Assembly: GCA_022573485.1 (NCBI GenBank)
Contig: JACZTW010000108.1
Location: forward strand, 1-11,284
DNA from: Planctomycetota bacterium
Lineage (GTDB): Bacteria; Planctomycetota; Phycisphaerae; UBA1845; CAIVHJ01
DNA: 11,284 nucleotides
Direction: 5' to 3'
Part shown: positions 1-6,476 of the stretch, piece after piece
How positions within the stretch are numbered: the first letter of the stretch is position 1
Layout of the letters: the number at the start of each line of letters is the position of its first letter
The notes under the pieces: generated by a model
The model's database searches: none
What the model saw: only the letters and a program-made list of their open reading frames with translations
What the model was told of the DNA's origin: nothing
Program-made: the position numbers and the translations under genes

Positions 1-148
1 ACAATTTGTCGCCGCAATACGGGCACCTGTATTCTCGCGCTAGGTGGATGCCCCAATTCCCTTTACGTTTGATAGAAGAGCGAATGATGGCGAAGAGCGC
101 ACTGAGGAACACGATGGCGAAGACGGTCAAAGTGATCCATGTTGTCAT
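1..148 (-). CDS. Small membrane protein with C-terminal zinc-ribbon start (partial)
   Basis: The minus strand from the ATG at 148 reads openly to the window edge (49 codons). The first ~20 residues (MTTWITLTVFAIVFLSALFA) form a hydrophobic segment that could be a membrane anchor or uncleaved signal. A basic stretch (RSSIKRKG) follows, and then CPYCGDKL, the first CxxC knuckle of a probable zinc ribbon. The second knuckle would lie beyond the window. The ATG overlaps the TGA of the zinc-ribbon ORF upstream in an ATGA arrangement, so translation is probably coupled. I do not recognise a named family. The anchor plus zinc ribbon suggests a small membrane-tethered protein, and its function is unknown. 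This ORF is short and truncated, but the hydrophobic/basic/CxxC order argues that it is real. Confidence 0.55.
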   Translation of the reverse strand, partial: MTTWITLTVFAIVFLSALFAIIRSSIKRKGNWGIHLAREYRCPYCGDKL

Positions 149-276
149 TTCGTTTCACCACATTCAGGACACCGCTCCTTCGACGCCCGCAGATCGTAGC
201 CGCACTTCAGGCACAGGCCGAGCTTCTTGCGCTTGCGGCGGCTTTTCAGTTGGACCGGGGGTAGCCTGTTACTCAA
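145..276 (-). CDS. 43-residue Cys4 zinc-ribbon protein, TTG start
   Basis: The ORF runs from a TTG at 276 to a TGA at 147-145. After a basic stretch (KSRRKRKK) it carries CLKCGYDLR and then RCPECGETK at its very end, two CxxC knuckles 14 residues apart. From general knowledge, the CxxCGYDLR...CPECG signature is very common in Planctomycetota proteins, often as an appendix to membrane proteins. An in-frame TGA just upstream of the TTG rules out a longer version in this frame. The TTG overlaps the last codons of the preceding gene (stop at 271-269), and the ORF's own stop overlaps the ATG of the next gene, so all three appear translationally coupled. No clear Shine-Dalgarno is visible. It could instead be the end of the upstream protein reached by a frameshift. 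The cysteine pattern makes chance coding unlikely. Confidence 0.55.
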   Translation of the reverse strand: MSNRLPPVQLKSRRKRKKLGLCLKCGYDLRASKERCPECGETK

Positions 277-715
277 TTCTCAGCGCAACTTGCTCACATA
301 TTACGTCTAGTTGTCCTTCCGCGCACACCACCGACACATGCACAGGCTTCCGAAAACCAGGCTTTTCTTGCGTCTTTCCGGACATATCGTAGGGGATGAC
401 ACTGCCAAGGAAACCGAGTTCGTCATTGAGGAATGCGCTCAAGAAGGCGCTATCCTCTAGGATGTCAAAATAATCGACTCCACAATCTCTGCCCAAGCGA
501 ACATCGGACCGTCCAACATCCCCGTTCATCGGTTCCCAACCCAATAGCGACTGATTCGTTCCAAAGAACTGGATTCCTGTCAATTGCAGCACGGCGATTT
601 TGTCTCCATCCCTGAATCGGAGATTCCCCGATCGCTCAAAAGCGCTAATCGCACACTCATCAAGATCGGGCTGCATCGCTGCAATTTCGGTGACGATGTC
701 AGAATAGCGCTTCAT
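269..715 (-). CDS. Hypothetical protein, 148 residues
   Basis: I do not recognise the family. The protein starts MKRYSDIVTEIAAMQPDLDE, is acidic and lacks an obvious signal peptide or membrane segment, so it is probably cytoplasmic. It ends ...VICEQVALRIE. I chose the ATG at 715 because a perfect AGGAGG lies 9 bases upstream (725-730). The two earlier in-frame ATGs (721 and 739) are either too close to that site or upstream of it. The mix of short hydrophobic strands and charged loops, with motifs such as LGWEPMNGD and DYFDILED, has the feel of a SMI1/KNR4-like or immunity-type domain, but I see no diagnostic residue for that. Two small zinc-ribbon ORFs follow with overlapping ends. Confidence 0.65.
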   Translation of the reverse strand: MKRYSDIVTEIAAMQPDLDECAISAFERSGNLRFRDGDKIAVLQLTGIQFFGTNQSLLGWEPMNGDVGRSDVRLGRDCGVDYFDILEDSAFLSAFLNDELGFLGSVIPYDMSGKTQEKPGFRKPVHVSVVCAEGQLDVICEQVALRIE

Positions 716-724
716 GGTCATGGC

Positions 725-730
725 CCTCCT
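725..730 (-). promoter_or_regulatory. Ribosome binding site of the 148-residue protein
   Basis: AGGAGG on the minus strand, 9 bases before the ATG at 715. It lies inside the longest possible reading frame and therefore fixes the start downstream of the first two in-frame ATGs. Confidence 0.7.
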
Positions 731-739
731 ATTCGACAT

Positions 740-768
740 ATCGTATCGGCGGCGACTGCGTCTGGAAA
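740..768 (-). promoter_or_regulatory. Candidate promoter for the small zinc-ribbon cluster
   Basis: On the minus strand TTTCCA (768-763) and TACGAT (745-740) are separated by exactly 17 bases. Each hexamer matches four of six sigma-70 consensus positions. Initiation would fall near 733, just before the AGGAGG. Such matches also arise by chance, so this is tentative. Confidence 0.3.
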
Positions 769-776
769 CTACGGGT

Positions 777-857
777 TCAAGTATGTAGAAAGATCACCTC
801 CCCCGCGCAGATCAGCAGGCCGATGAGGGAGAGGATTGTCAGGGTCTTGCGGAGCAT
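777..857 (-). CDS. Possible 26-codon hydrophobic peptide or gene remnant
   Basis: From the ATG at 857 the minus strand encodes MLRKTLTILSLIGLLICAGE and then VIFLHT before TGA. It has a basic amino end followed by a continuous hydrophobic helix, the profile of a membrane anchor or signal sequence. I recall many Planctomycetota small membrane proteins with a similar opening that run on for another 100 or more residues, so this could be a gene truncated by a stop. No ribosome binding site is visible. It sits about 60 bases upstream of the 148-residue gene on the same strand. It may also be chance coding in the leader region. Confidence 0.25.
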   Translation of the reverse strand: MLRKTLTILSLIGLLICAGEVIFLHT

Positions 858-946
858 GAGCCGTACGATTGTAACATCATTTGACAAACATGCCCTAAAC
901 CTCCGTGCTTGGCACAGGGCCGATGGCACGCTCGGCGGGGGTCTTG

Positions 947-952
947 TATACT
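947..952 (+). promoter_or_regulatory. Possible -10 element for the acyltransferase gene
   Basis: TATACT, directly preceded by TTG, lies 11 bases before the ATG at 964. At the standard distance only the weak TGGCAC (924-929) could serve as -35. If it is used, transcription would begin around 959 and the mRNA would be nearly leaderless. That fits the absence of a Shine-Dalgarno in front of this ATG. Confidence 0.25.
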
Positions 953-963
953 CTCGCGCCAAT

Positions 964-1887
964 ATGGCTAACGATGTTGCAACACAAGATTTGGAAACCG
1001 TACCTTGGTCGATTCGCTTCAAGTTCGGTTTGTCGCGGTTCTTCTTTGGGGCCGTGCTCAAGTGTTTCTCGCTCAGCGGGTTGTACGCACTGGGCAGGGC
1101 CTTTGGAATCTGCGAATGGCTGGTGAACCATAAGCGCCGGCGACGATTCCATGAACGCATGAAGCAATTGTTCGGCGATCAATACGACCGCCGCCGGATG
1201 CGCTCCGCTTGCCGGCGCTACTTCGTCCGCCTGCGCTGTGATCGGATCTACTACCTGGTTTTCGATTTACTGCCGCCCGAGAAAATCATTCGGCGAATCC
1301 ACTTTCCCCAGCGTGATATGATCGACGCTTCCGTCGCCCGGGGCCGCGGCGTCTACATGGCCATGTCCCACTTGGGCGCCCAGCACGTCGCCGGCCTGCT
1401 GATGTGCTTCCTCGGCTACACAACAGCCGCTGTGCGTGATCGCAACGAAGGCCCTTTGCGGCGCTACATTCAGGAGCGCTTCGCCCGGCGATTCTCCGAA
1501 GTTCGGGCTGCGCGGATGTTCTATACCGATGACCTTCCGCGAGACATTTACCGCTGGTTTCAGTCCGGTGGATTGTTGGGCAGCGCACTGGACACGGAGC
1601 GCGCCGGGCATCCCAACTTGAAACGTGCGGCTGTCGAGATCTTCGGCGAGAAGAAAGAGTACCTGACAGGCACGATACAGATCGCGCTACGCTGCAAAGC
1701 AGCCATCCATCAGGGTTTCATTGTCTCAAAGCCGAATTTCCACTACGACCTGCTGGGTACACCGGTGTTGATCGATCCGGATGAGGGGCAGGATACGCAG
1801 GAGGTAGTCCAGGAATTGATGCAGACTTACGCGCGCAACATTGAAGAGCACTTGCGGCAGTTCCCTGAATTCGTCAGTCGGATTTGA
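964..1887 (+). CDS. LpxL/HtrB-like lysophospholipid acyltransferase, variant active site
   Basis: The protein (307 residues from this ATG) resembles the lipid A late acyltransferase family (LpxL/HtrB, LPLAT fold), which transfers fatty acyl groups onto membrane lipids at the inner face of the cytoplasmic membrane. Visible traits are an amphipathic N-terminus (FKFGLSRFFFGAVLKCF), a YALGR...VNHKRRRRF stretch as in the family, the motif-I region SHLGAQH at residues 135-141, an RDRNEGPLRRY block, and a C-terminal IFGEKKEYLTGTIQIALRC segment matching the usual FFG...TTG...LA pattern. The family's HX4(D/E) motif here reads H-LGAQ-H, with His141 where the acidic partner is expected. Activity may therefore be altered or lost. 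The frame opens at 823, but its first 47 codons look unlike the family and contain the possible -10 element, so I prefer 964. It is convergent with the protease gene, with 16 bases between the stops. Confidence 0.75.
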   Translation: MANDVATQDLETVPWSIRFKFGLSRFFFGAVLKCFSLSGLYALGRAFGICEWLVNHKRRRRFHERMKQLFGDQYDRRRMRSACRRYFVRLRCDRIYYLVFDLLPPEKIIRRIHFPQRDMIDASVARGRGVYMAMSHLGAQHVAGLLMCFLGYTTAAVRDRNEGPLRRYIQERFARRFSEVRAARMFYTDDLPRDIYRWFQSGGLLGSALDTERAGHPNLKRAAVEIFGEKKEYLTGTIQIALRCKAAIHQGFIVSKPNFHYDLLGTPVLIDPDEGQDTQEVVQELMQTYARNIEEHLRQFPEFVSRI

Positions 1888-1903
1888 AGCACGTGAAGCT
1901 GTT

Positions 1904-3151
1904 CTAATTGTCCTCATCGCTCGTACAGTATCGCGCGGAGGACAGCTCAGCCGCGCTATCGACAGGGAGTTGCTGAGCGGTTTGCGTTCTGCTGGTGAAG
2001 CTGGAGGCTGCATACAGAGACGCACTGTTGTCGCGGGCCAGTACCACGCGCGACCACTCGCCGCCGACCGTCTCGAAGATCAACTCGGCGCCGTCCTGCT
2101 GGCCCACTGGAAACGTGGCGGGAGAAAGCCGCGCCTCTTCAGAGAAGTACTGCGGCGCCACCAAAGCGTCCACGGTCGGGCTGACGTTCATCACATCCAG
2201 GGGCAGGTCCGAATGATTGAGACCCAACAAGTGTCCCAGCTCATGGGCGGCCACGTTCGCAAAGCCCTGGGCGAGATCCCGGTAAGTATAGCCGTACGGA
2301 ATGTATTTGGCGAAGTTCCGCGTGTAGACGATCGCGTTGTGCTCCTTGTTGCGGTTGCCGTAGTCGATCGTCGCCGCCAGGCCGACGTTGTTCGAATCTT
2401 CGGCGCCGAAGTAAACAGTCGTCACGCCTCCACGGGGTGCCTGGGGATCGTCACTGAAGTAGAACTCCACGTTGAGACCGTCGTAGACGCGCCGCATGCT
2501 GTCCATGACGATGTCCTTCATCGGCGTGGTGAATTCGCTCCAGTCCGGATGCAGATTGGCGGCATCGAACGGCGTCACTTGGGGTATGGTGACGCTCCCG
2601 ATTGAAACGAAACTTCCGCCCGAGAAGTTCAGAACCACAGTCTGGGTGCCCGGCAGAATCACCTCGGCATCGGTGGACTGCGTCACTTGCACGGTATAGG
2701 GGCCTGTCGAGGCCTCGAACGGATCGCTGGCCACCACCAGAAGCATCCCTTCCATTCTCTGAGCCACGTGTAGAATTGCGCGTGGATCCTTGCTGTTGTA
2801 CCGATCGTGACTGATCATCCGGACCAGATAGTCTTGATCGAAGAGGCCGATCGAGAAGTTGGCGCCAAAGCCCTGCAACTCCACGTCCAGGCGCGTGCCG
2901 GGTTCCACCGTACCGAGATCCCAGACATCTACTTCTCCGGCGTCGCGCAGCTCACCCGAGAAACTGGTGACGCCACCCGGTTCGAGTTTAGTGGGCCGGG
3001 GTTCGCCGAACGCATCATCAGCGTCGTCCGCCGCCGGATTGGAGCCCTGCTCGCCGACCAGCAGCCCGCTGCTGCAACCGACCAGAGGCAGTGCAGTGGC
3101 CAGTAGGGACAGTACACCGCGGAGCAATGCCTGCGTGTGTTTCGCAACCAC
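1904..3151 (-). CDS. Matrixin-like zinc metalloprotease lipoprotein
   Basis: Predicted secreted, lipid-anchored metalloprotease of 415 residues. The N-terminus is a lipoprotein signal ending in LVGC (Cys26). An acidic, low-complexity linker follows. Residues ~45-150 form a beta-rich module resembling pre-peptidase/PPC-type domains (DVWDLGTVEPG...). The catalytic part carries HELGHLLGLNH (residues 303-313), the complete HExxHxxGxxH metzincin zinc site, with a candidate Met-turn DVMN at 319-322, so the enzyme should be active. The substrate is unknown. I chose the GTG at 3151 because GAGG sits 6 bases upstream and it gives a compact signal peptide. The ATG at 3181 and TTG at 3226 are in-frame alternatives that give a 36- or 51-residue leader up to the lipid-modified Cys. 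A hairpin precedes the ATG alternative. The gene appears monocistronic, between a candidate terminator upstream and a convergent neighbour. Confidence 0.82.
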   Translation of the reverse strand: MVAKHTQALLRGVLSLLATALPLVGCSSGLLVGEQGSNPAADDADDAFGEPRPTKLEPGGVTSFSGELRDAGEVDVWDLGTVEPGTRLDVELQGFGANFSIGLFDQDYLVRMISHDRYNSKDPRAILHVAQRMEGMLLVVASDPFEASTGPYTVQVTQSTDAEVILPGTQTVVLNFSGGSFVSIGSVTIPQVTPFDAANLHPDWSEFTTPMKDIVMDSMRRVYDGLNVEFYFSDDPQAPRGGVTTVYFGAEDSNNVGLAATIDYGNRNKEHNAIVYTRNFAKYIPYGYTYRDLAQGFANVAAHELGHLLGLNHSDLPLDVMNVSPTVDALVAPQYFSEEARLSPATFPVGQQDGAELIFETVGGEWSRVVLARDNSASLYAASSFTSRTQTAQQLPVDSAAELSSARYCTSDEDN

Positions 3152-3191
3152 GAGTAACCTCAGCTGGTTCCAAAGGCCCATGAATGCTGAA

Positions 3192-3215
3192 CCTGGGGAT
3201 ACTTCTCCCCCCAAG
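3192..3215 (-). promoter_or_regulatory. Hairpin in the protease leader
   Basis: In minus-strand RNA CUUGGGG can pair with CCCCAGG (four G-C, one U-A, one U-G and one C-G pair) around a 10-base loop. It lies 10 bases before the alternative ATG at 3181 and contains a G-rich stretch. It could influence start selection, or be incidental. Confidence 0.3.
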
Positions 3216-3360
3216 GGCGCGTTCAAACCTGAGATTCCTCATCGGTCGATGCGGGGGAGTCGAGGAGTTTGCGAGTGTTCGTTTCGGTGCCTGAGACCAG
3301 CGACCGAAAATGAGCGCACAATACAACCGGGAGGACGGCACCTGCCTGTACTAAAGTCTG

Positions 3361-3385
3361 ATAATGAAAACAGCAGAGTTGCTGC
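3361..3385 (-). terminator. Candidate intrinsic terminator after cdaR
   Basis: On the minus strand CAGCA-ACTC-TGCTG forms a 5-bp stem (6 with a G-U pair) with a 4-base loop. TTTTCATTAT follows directly. It lies about 50 bases after the cdaR stop and before the protease gene on the same strand. The stem is short, so efficiency is uncertain. Confidence 0.45.
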
Positions 3386-3433
3386 GTGCGCCGCGAAACC
3401 GCTCGATAGCGACATGCAGAGAGGAACGGGAGG

Positions 3434-4456
3434 CTAGAAGCGGGGAATCAGTTCGAAATCGACGGGATCAGGTTCTTCGTCCAAAACAACCCCTCCAGGA
3501 AGGTTCTGAATGTATACCGGCTTGGAGAGAAGCACTGTCGTTTCGCTGTCCCGCAGATCTTCGCTCGTAATCCTGATATAACCGAAAATGTCGTACATCG
3601 AAGAGTCCTGTGCCATGTCGTCCACGACGTCCTCAGGCCCGCGAACCCAGATGGCGATCGTGAGGATTCGCTTGTCCGGGTCCTCGGCAAACCGCGGCTC
3701 ATAGCGCTTCCATATGTCGATGTTCGAAGGCATCAAATGGACGGGGATCGTCGGCAGCCGCACCCGTTTGGTGTGCTGCAACAGGGTGGCGCTGAACGTG
3801 ACCCGCTCGGGATCGAGCCGCAACACGCTGACGCCGCCATCGAGTATGTGCGGTACGAGGACATCCTGTTGAATGAGCTGTCCCTCTTGCGCTTGTCCCG
3901 GGATCAGACGACCGATCGGAATCGTGATTGTCTGTTTGTCCGGGGGCAGTGCCTCGAACTGCCGCTCCGGCACCCAGGCCATCACCAGCGAAGGATCAAA
4001 CTGTGGATCGCCGTCGAAATCGTAGTTGCCCGAATCGACTTTCAAGCGCACTTGCTTCTCCACATAGTGATCCACGACTATTGTCATGGTGCTGGGTGTC
4101 GTAGCGACGATCGCCACACCCTCTGGAATTCCGGCCAATTGATCGGCCTGCGCCAGCAGTTCGTCCAGCAGGTTCAGGGTTTGGGGTCCAGACGATCGTT
4201 CGGAGATCGGCAAGTCAATGGAAAGTGTCTCCTGAATCATCTTCAGCTGGCTGAGCACACGGTTCGGACCTTTGAATGTGATGCGCAGAGAATCGACCGG
4301 CGGACCATCAACTTCAAGGGCCAGCGTCGTACCGGGGGCCGGTCTAATCGCAAAGGCCAGGTCAATCTCTACCAGTCGCGTCACGCGCTGGTCTGCGGCA
4401 ATCCAAATCATGCCGGTCATCGCGATGGTTAGCGCCAAGAGTCTCACTTGCTGCAT
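3434..4456 (-). CDS. cdaR: YbbR-domain protein CdaR, regulator of diadenylate cyclase
   Basis: This 340-residue protein has one N-terminal membrane segment (LLALTIAMTGMIWIAAD, residues ~6-22) followed by an all-beta extracytoplasmic region that fits three or so YbbR-type repeats. Recognisable repeat openings are VEIDLAFAI (~residue 29), KQVRLKVDSGNY (~residue 133) and KRVRLPTIPV (~residue 230). In Firmicutes CdaR binds CdaA at the membrane and modulates c-di-AMP synthesis. The same role is inferred from the neighbour. The gene overlaps the end of cdaA by 13 bases. GGAGG at 4464-4468, 7 bases before the ATG, lies within cdaA, so the two are almost certainly co-translated. The glmM gene often found third in this operon is absent here. 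A candidate terminator follows instead. Confidence 0.88.
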   Translation of the reverse strand: MQQVRLLALTIAMTGMIWIAADQRVTRLVEIDLAFAIRPAPGTTLALEVDGPPVDSLRITFKGPNRVLSQLKMIQETLSIDLPISERSSGPQTLNLLDELLAQADQLAGIPEGVAIVATTPSTMTIVVDHYVEKQVRLKVDSGNYDFDGDPQFDPSLVMAWVPERQFEALPPDKQTITIPIGRLIPGQAQEGQLIQQDVLVPHILDGGVSVLRLDPERVTFSATLLQHTKRVRLPTIPVHLMPSNIDIWKRYEPRFAEDPDKRILTIAIWVRGPEDVVDDMAQDSSMYDIFGYIRITSEDLRDSETTVLLSKPVYIQNLPGGVVLDEEPDPVDFELIPRF

Positions 4457-5385
4457 AACTCTTCCTCCGGCTCGCCGGCACTTTTCTCGGCGGAAGACGG
4501 ACCGGCACTCTGGCTCATCTTCGACACAGTGCCGGCTAGCCCCAGCCGGTGGCGTTTCAGCAATAACTCGTACAGCATCGTCTGCAAGACCTCCGGGCTC
4601 AGGGCTCGATGGAGTTCGCCGTCGCTGGCCAGTGAAATCGAACCTGTCTCTTCACTGACCACCACAACAATCGCATCCGATTCTTCGCTGAGCCCCAGGG
4701 CCGCGCGGTGCCTGCTGCCCAATCCGCGCTCCAGATCCACGGCCTCCGCCAAGGGAAACTGGCAGCCGGCAGCCACAATACGATCTTGCCGAATCAGGAC
4801 GCCCATGTCGTGCAAAGCGGAGCCTGGCCAGAAAATGGTGTTCAGCAGGTCCGCGGAGAGTCGCGCGTCCAGACGGACGCCCGTTTCGGCAATCCCGCCG
4901 AGCCCGGAGACGCGCTCGATGGCGATGATGGCCCCGATGTGCTTCTTCGACAGTGCGCTCACGGACAAAACCAGCGGTTCGATGACCTTGTCCGGCAGGC
5001 GATACATGCTCGTGAACCACAGTCGCTCGCCGATCCGCATCAACCCACGTCGGAGTTCCGGCTGAAAAACGACCAGCGTGATCAAGAACACTGCCAGGAC
5101 AAAATACTGATACAGAAACTCGATTCGTTCCCATCCAAACCGCTCCGCCAGCATGCGAACCACGACGAAACTCGCCACGACGACAACGCCGATGCCGCGC
5201 ATGAGCCTGGCCCCACGCGTGCCTTGAAGGAATCTCAGCGTGCCATAGACGATCACGCCAATGAGCAGAAACTCGATGAGGATGACCCACGGGTTGTAGG
5301 CTTCGGAGCCCAACTGGCGGAAGTAGTCCACCAGCAGGCTCGTGTTTCGATCGGTATCACGGGAAATGTCGATCTGTGTAAGCAA
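4444..5385 (-). CDS. cdaA: Diadenylate cyclase CdaA (c-di-AMP synthase), DMG variant
   Basis: CdaA condenses two ATP into c-di-AMP at the cytoplasmic face of the membrane. The 313-residue protein has three N-terminal hydrophobic segments (around VILIEFLLIGVIVYGTL, IGVVVVASFVVVRML and YFVLAVFLITLVVFQ), then a DAC domain: FQPELRRGLMRIG, GAIIAIERVSGL, FWPGSALHDMGVLI and GLGSRHRAALGLSEESDAIV. The RHR nucleotide-binding motif is intact at residues 225-227. The usual DGA motif reads D193-M194-G195, keeping the aspartate but changing the next two residues. The C-terminal tail (~30 residues, Ser/Glu-rich) is outside the domain. The start is TTG at 5385, supported by GAGGA 5 bases upstream (5391-5395). 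A perfect TATAAT lies 35 bases upstream of the start. cdaR follows with overlap, and the HEAT-repeat gene precedes it by 112 bases. Confidence 0.92.
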   Translation of the reverse strand: MLTQIDISRDTDRNTSLLVDYFRQLGSEAYNPWVILIEFLLIGVIVYGTLRFLQGTRGARLMRGIGVVVVASFVVVRMLAERFGWERIEFLYQYFVLAVFLITLVVFQPELRRGLMRIGERLWFTSMYRLPDKVIEPLVLSVSALSKKHIGAIIAIERVSGLGGIAETGVRLDARLSADLLNTIFWPGSALHDMGVLIRQDRIVAAGCQFPLAEAVDLERGLGSRHRAALGLSEESDAIVVVVSEETGSISLASDGELHRALSPEVLQTMLYELLLKRHRLGLAGTVSKMSQSAGPSSAEKSAGEPEEELCSK

Positions 5386-5390
5386 TTAGT

Positions 5391-5395
5391 TCCTC
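5391..5395 (-). promoter_or_regulatory. Ribosome binding site supporting the TTG start of cdaA
   Basis: GAGGA on the minus strand, 5 bases before the TTG at 5385. It decides for a TTG start, as no ATG or GTG has an equally good site before the first membrane segment. Confidence 0.65.
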
Positions 5396-5419
5396 AGTCG
5401 CTCGGGCCTTGCGGGACTG

Positions 5420-5425
5420 ATTATA
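5420..5425 (-). promoter_or_regulatory. Candidate -10 element of cdaA-cdaR
   Basis: A perfect TATAAT on the minus strand, giving initiation near 5413 and a ~28-base leader carrying the GAGGA. The -35 region is poor (TTATTG at 16 bases is the nearest fit), so an activator may be needed or the match may be fortuitous. It implies that cdaAR can be transcribed separately from the HEAT-repeat gene. Confidence 0.45.
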
Positions 5426-5465
5426 GTGGACCCTTGCAGCGCAATAAAGAGATTTCGGCGAAAGC

Positions 5466-5495
5466 CCGGCGGGAGCAAGGCATCGGGGCCGCCGG
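5466..5495 (-). terminator. Stem-loop after the HEAT-repeat gene (weak terminator)
   Basis: CCGGCGG (5495-5489) and CCGCCGG (5472-5466) form a perfect 7-bp GC stem around 16 bases, starting 2 bases after the stop codon. No U-run follows, so it may be an mRNA 3' end stabiliser or a weak terminator ahead of the cdaA promoter. Confidence 0.3.
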
Positions 5496-5497
5496 AC

Positions 5498-6328
5498 CTA
5501 TCCGCGATTCCGCAAGATCCACCAATCCCTCCAGGCCAATTGGGCGGCGAGCCTCCGCTCAGCGTCATCCGTCGATCGAAAGCCAAATGATTGTCCCGTG
5601 ATCAAACGCAGATTGAATGCAGCCTGGTCGGACACTGTGCGAAACTTCCGCAATGTCAATGGCTCTCCCGCGGCAGGCGCGCGCTCCTCCAGGAGGATCC
5701 CCAGCGCTTGTTTATCCAATTCATCCAATCGAGTCGGACCCTCGTACTGCGCGTTGTCCCCCAGCGCGTCGATCAACGCCGGCACTGCCTCGGTACACTG
5801 CAGAGCGCCCAACTCTTCAACCGCCTGAGCGCGAACGAGAGGAAGCGCATGTGTTCGCGCCGCGCGGGATAACGGCCCGACAACCGTGACGCAATCAAAC
5901 GCTCCGTAAGCACGAACCGCCGCGAGCACCATCGCCTTGTTCCGGCTGCGGACCATCGTTTCGAGTTCCGCGAGCATTGAAGTATCACGAACCCGCTCAA
6001 CCGAGTCCGGCAGCGCCGACCGCAGAAGCGCGTCGGCCTCCTCGTCTGCGATGCGTGTCAGGACCGCAACCCCGAGTGACCGCAGCGCGGCGTCTTCGTC
6101 TTCGAGCAATGAACGCGCCGCGGGCAAGGCCAACGTCCCTGCCGAACTGAGGAGATTCACGTAGTACGATTGCTTCGTCTCCGTATCGGCGCCGCGAAGT
6201 CGCAGTTCCCACCACATAACGCGAACAGGATCTCGAAACGCGACGACGGCGAGCCATGCCGCGACAAAAACAGCCACGGGCCAGTAGCTCCGCAGAAATC
6301 TGGAACTGTCAGCATCCAACTTGGACAT
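5498..6328 (-). CDS. HEAT-repeat protein with one membrane anchor
   Basis: This 276-residue protein has a basic N-terminus, a single hydrophobic segment (WPVAVFVAAWLAVVAF, ~residues 15-30) and then an alpha-helical solenoid. Degenerate HEAT/PBS-lyase-like repeats can be read at LPAARSLLEDEDAALRSLGV, DALLRSALPDSVERVRDTSM, LVRAQAVEELGALQCTEAVP and PALIDALG. Such repeats usually mediate protein-protein contacts. No catalytic motif is visible. The C-terminus (AAQLAWRDWWILRNRG) is aromatic and basic. I chose the ATG at 6328. A GTG at 6346 is possible but has no ribosome binding site, whereas GGA lies ~9 bases before the ATG. It is the first gene of the leftward set with cdaA and cdaR, and divergent from mraZ. 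Its exact role is unknown. Confidence 0.75.
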   Translation of the reverse strand: MSKLDADSSRFLRSYWPVAVFVAAWLAVVAFRDPVRVMWWELRLRGADTETKQSYYVNLLSSAGTLALPAARSLLEDEDAALRSLGVAVLTRIADEEADALLRSALPDSVERVRDTSMLAELETMVRSRNKAMVLAAVRAYGAFDCVTVVGPLSRAARTHALPLVRAQAVEELGALQCTEAVPALIDALGDNAQYEGPTRLDELDKQALGILLEERAPAAGEPLTLRKFRTVSDQAAFNLRLITGQSFGFRSTDDAERRLAAQLAWRDWWILRNRG

Positions 6329-6476
6329 GCGATTTTCCAGAACCACAAGGCAACGAATCAGTCGGCTCGCGAGCGCTCAGCCTACCCAATGCCAGTTCAC
6401 GAACAATGCCATGTTCATCATTTGCCCGACGACCGCTAGCCACAAAAGATTCGATGCCTCTCTCGTGCGATACAGT

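Noticed and set aside
6..392. Plus-strand 128-codon ORF at the left edge
   Set aside because: It lies opposite the coupled small minus-strand genes, which show membrane and zinc-ribbon features. The plus frame is Ser/Cys-rich without any motif.
910..936. Sigma-54 promoter (two TGGCAC words)
   Set aside because: The GG-to-GC spacing required for sigma-54 (10 bases) is not met from either word.
823..963. 47-codon N-terminal extension of the acyltransferase
   Set aside because: The sequence is unlike the family N-terminus, lacks a ribosome binding site and contains a TATACT element just before the preferred ATG.
777..1160. Full 127-codon minus-strand ORF opposite the acyltransferase
   Set aside because: Most of it is antisense to conserved acyltransferase sequence. 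Only the last 26 codons, beyond that gene's start, look protein-like.
1841..2605. Plus-strand 254-codon ORF opposite the protease
   Set aside because: It is an antisense shadow. The minus frame has a full zinc-protease motif and lipoprotein signal, and the plus frame has no family features.
4708..5601. Plus-strand 297-codon ORF opposite cdaA
   Set aside because: It is an antisense shadow of a clearly recognised gene and crosses the intergenic promoter region.
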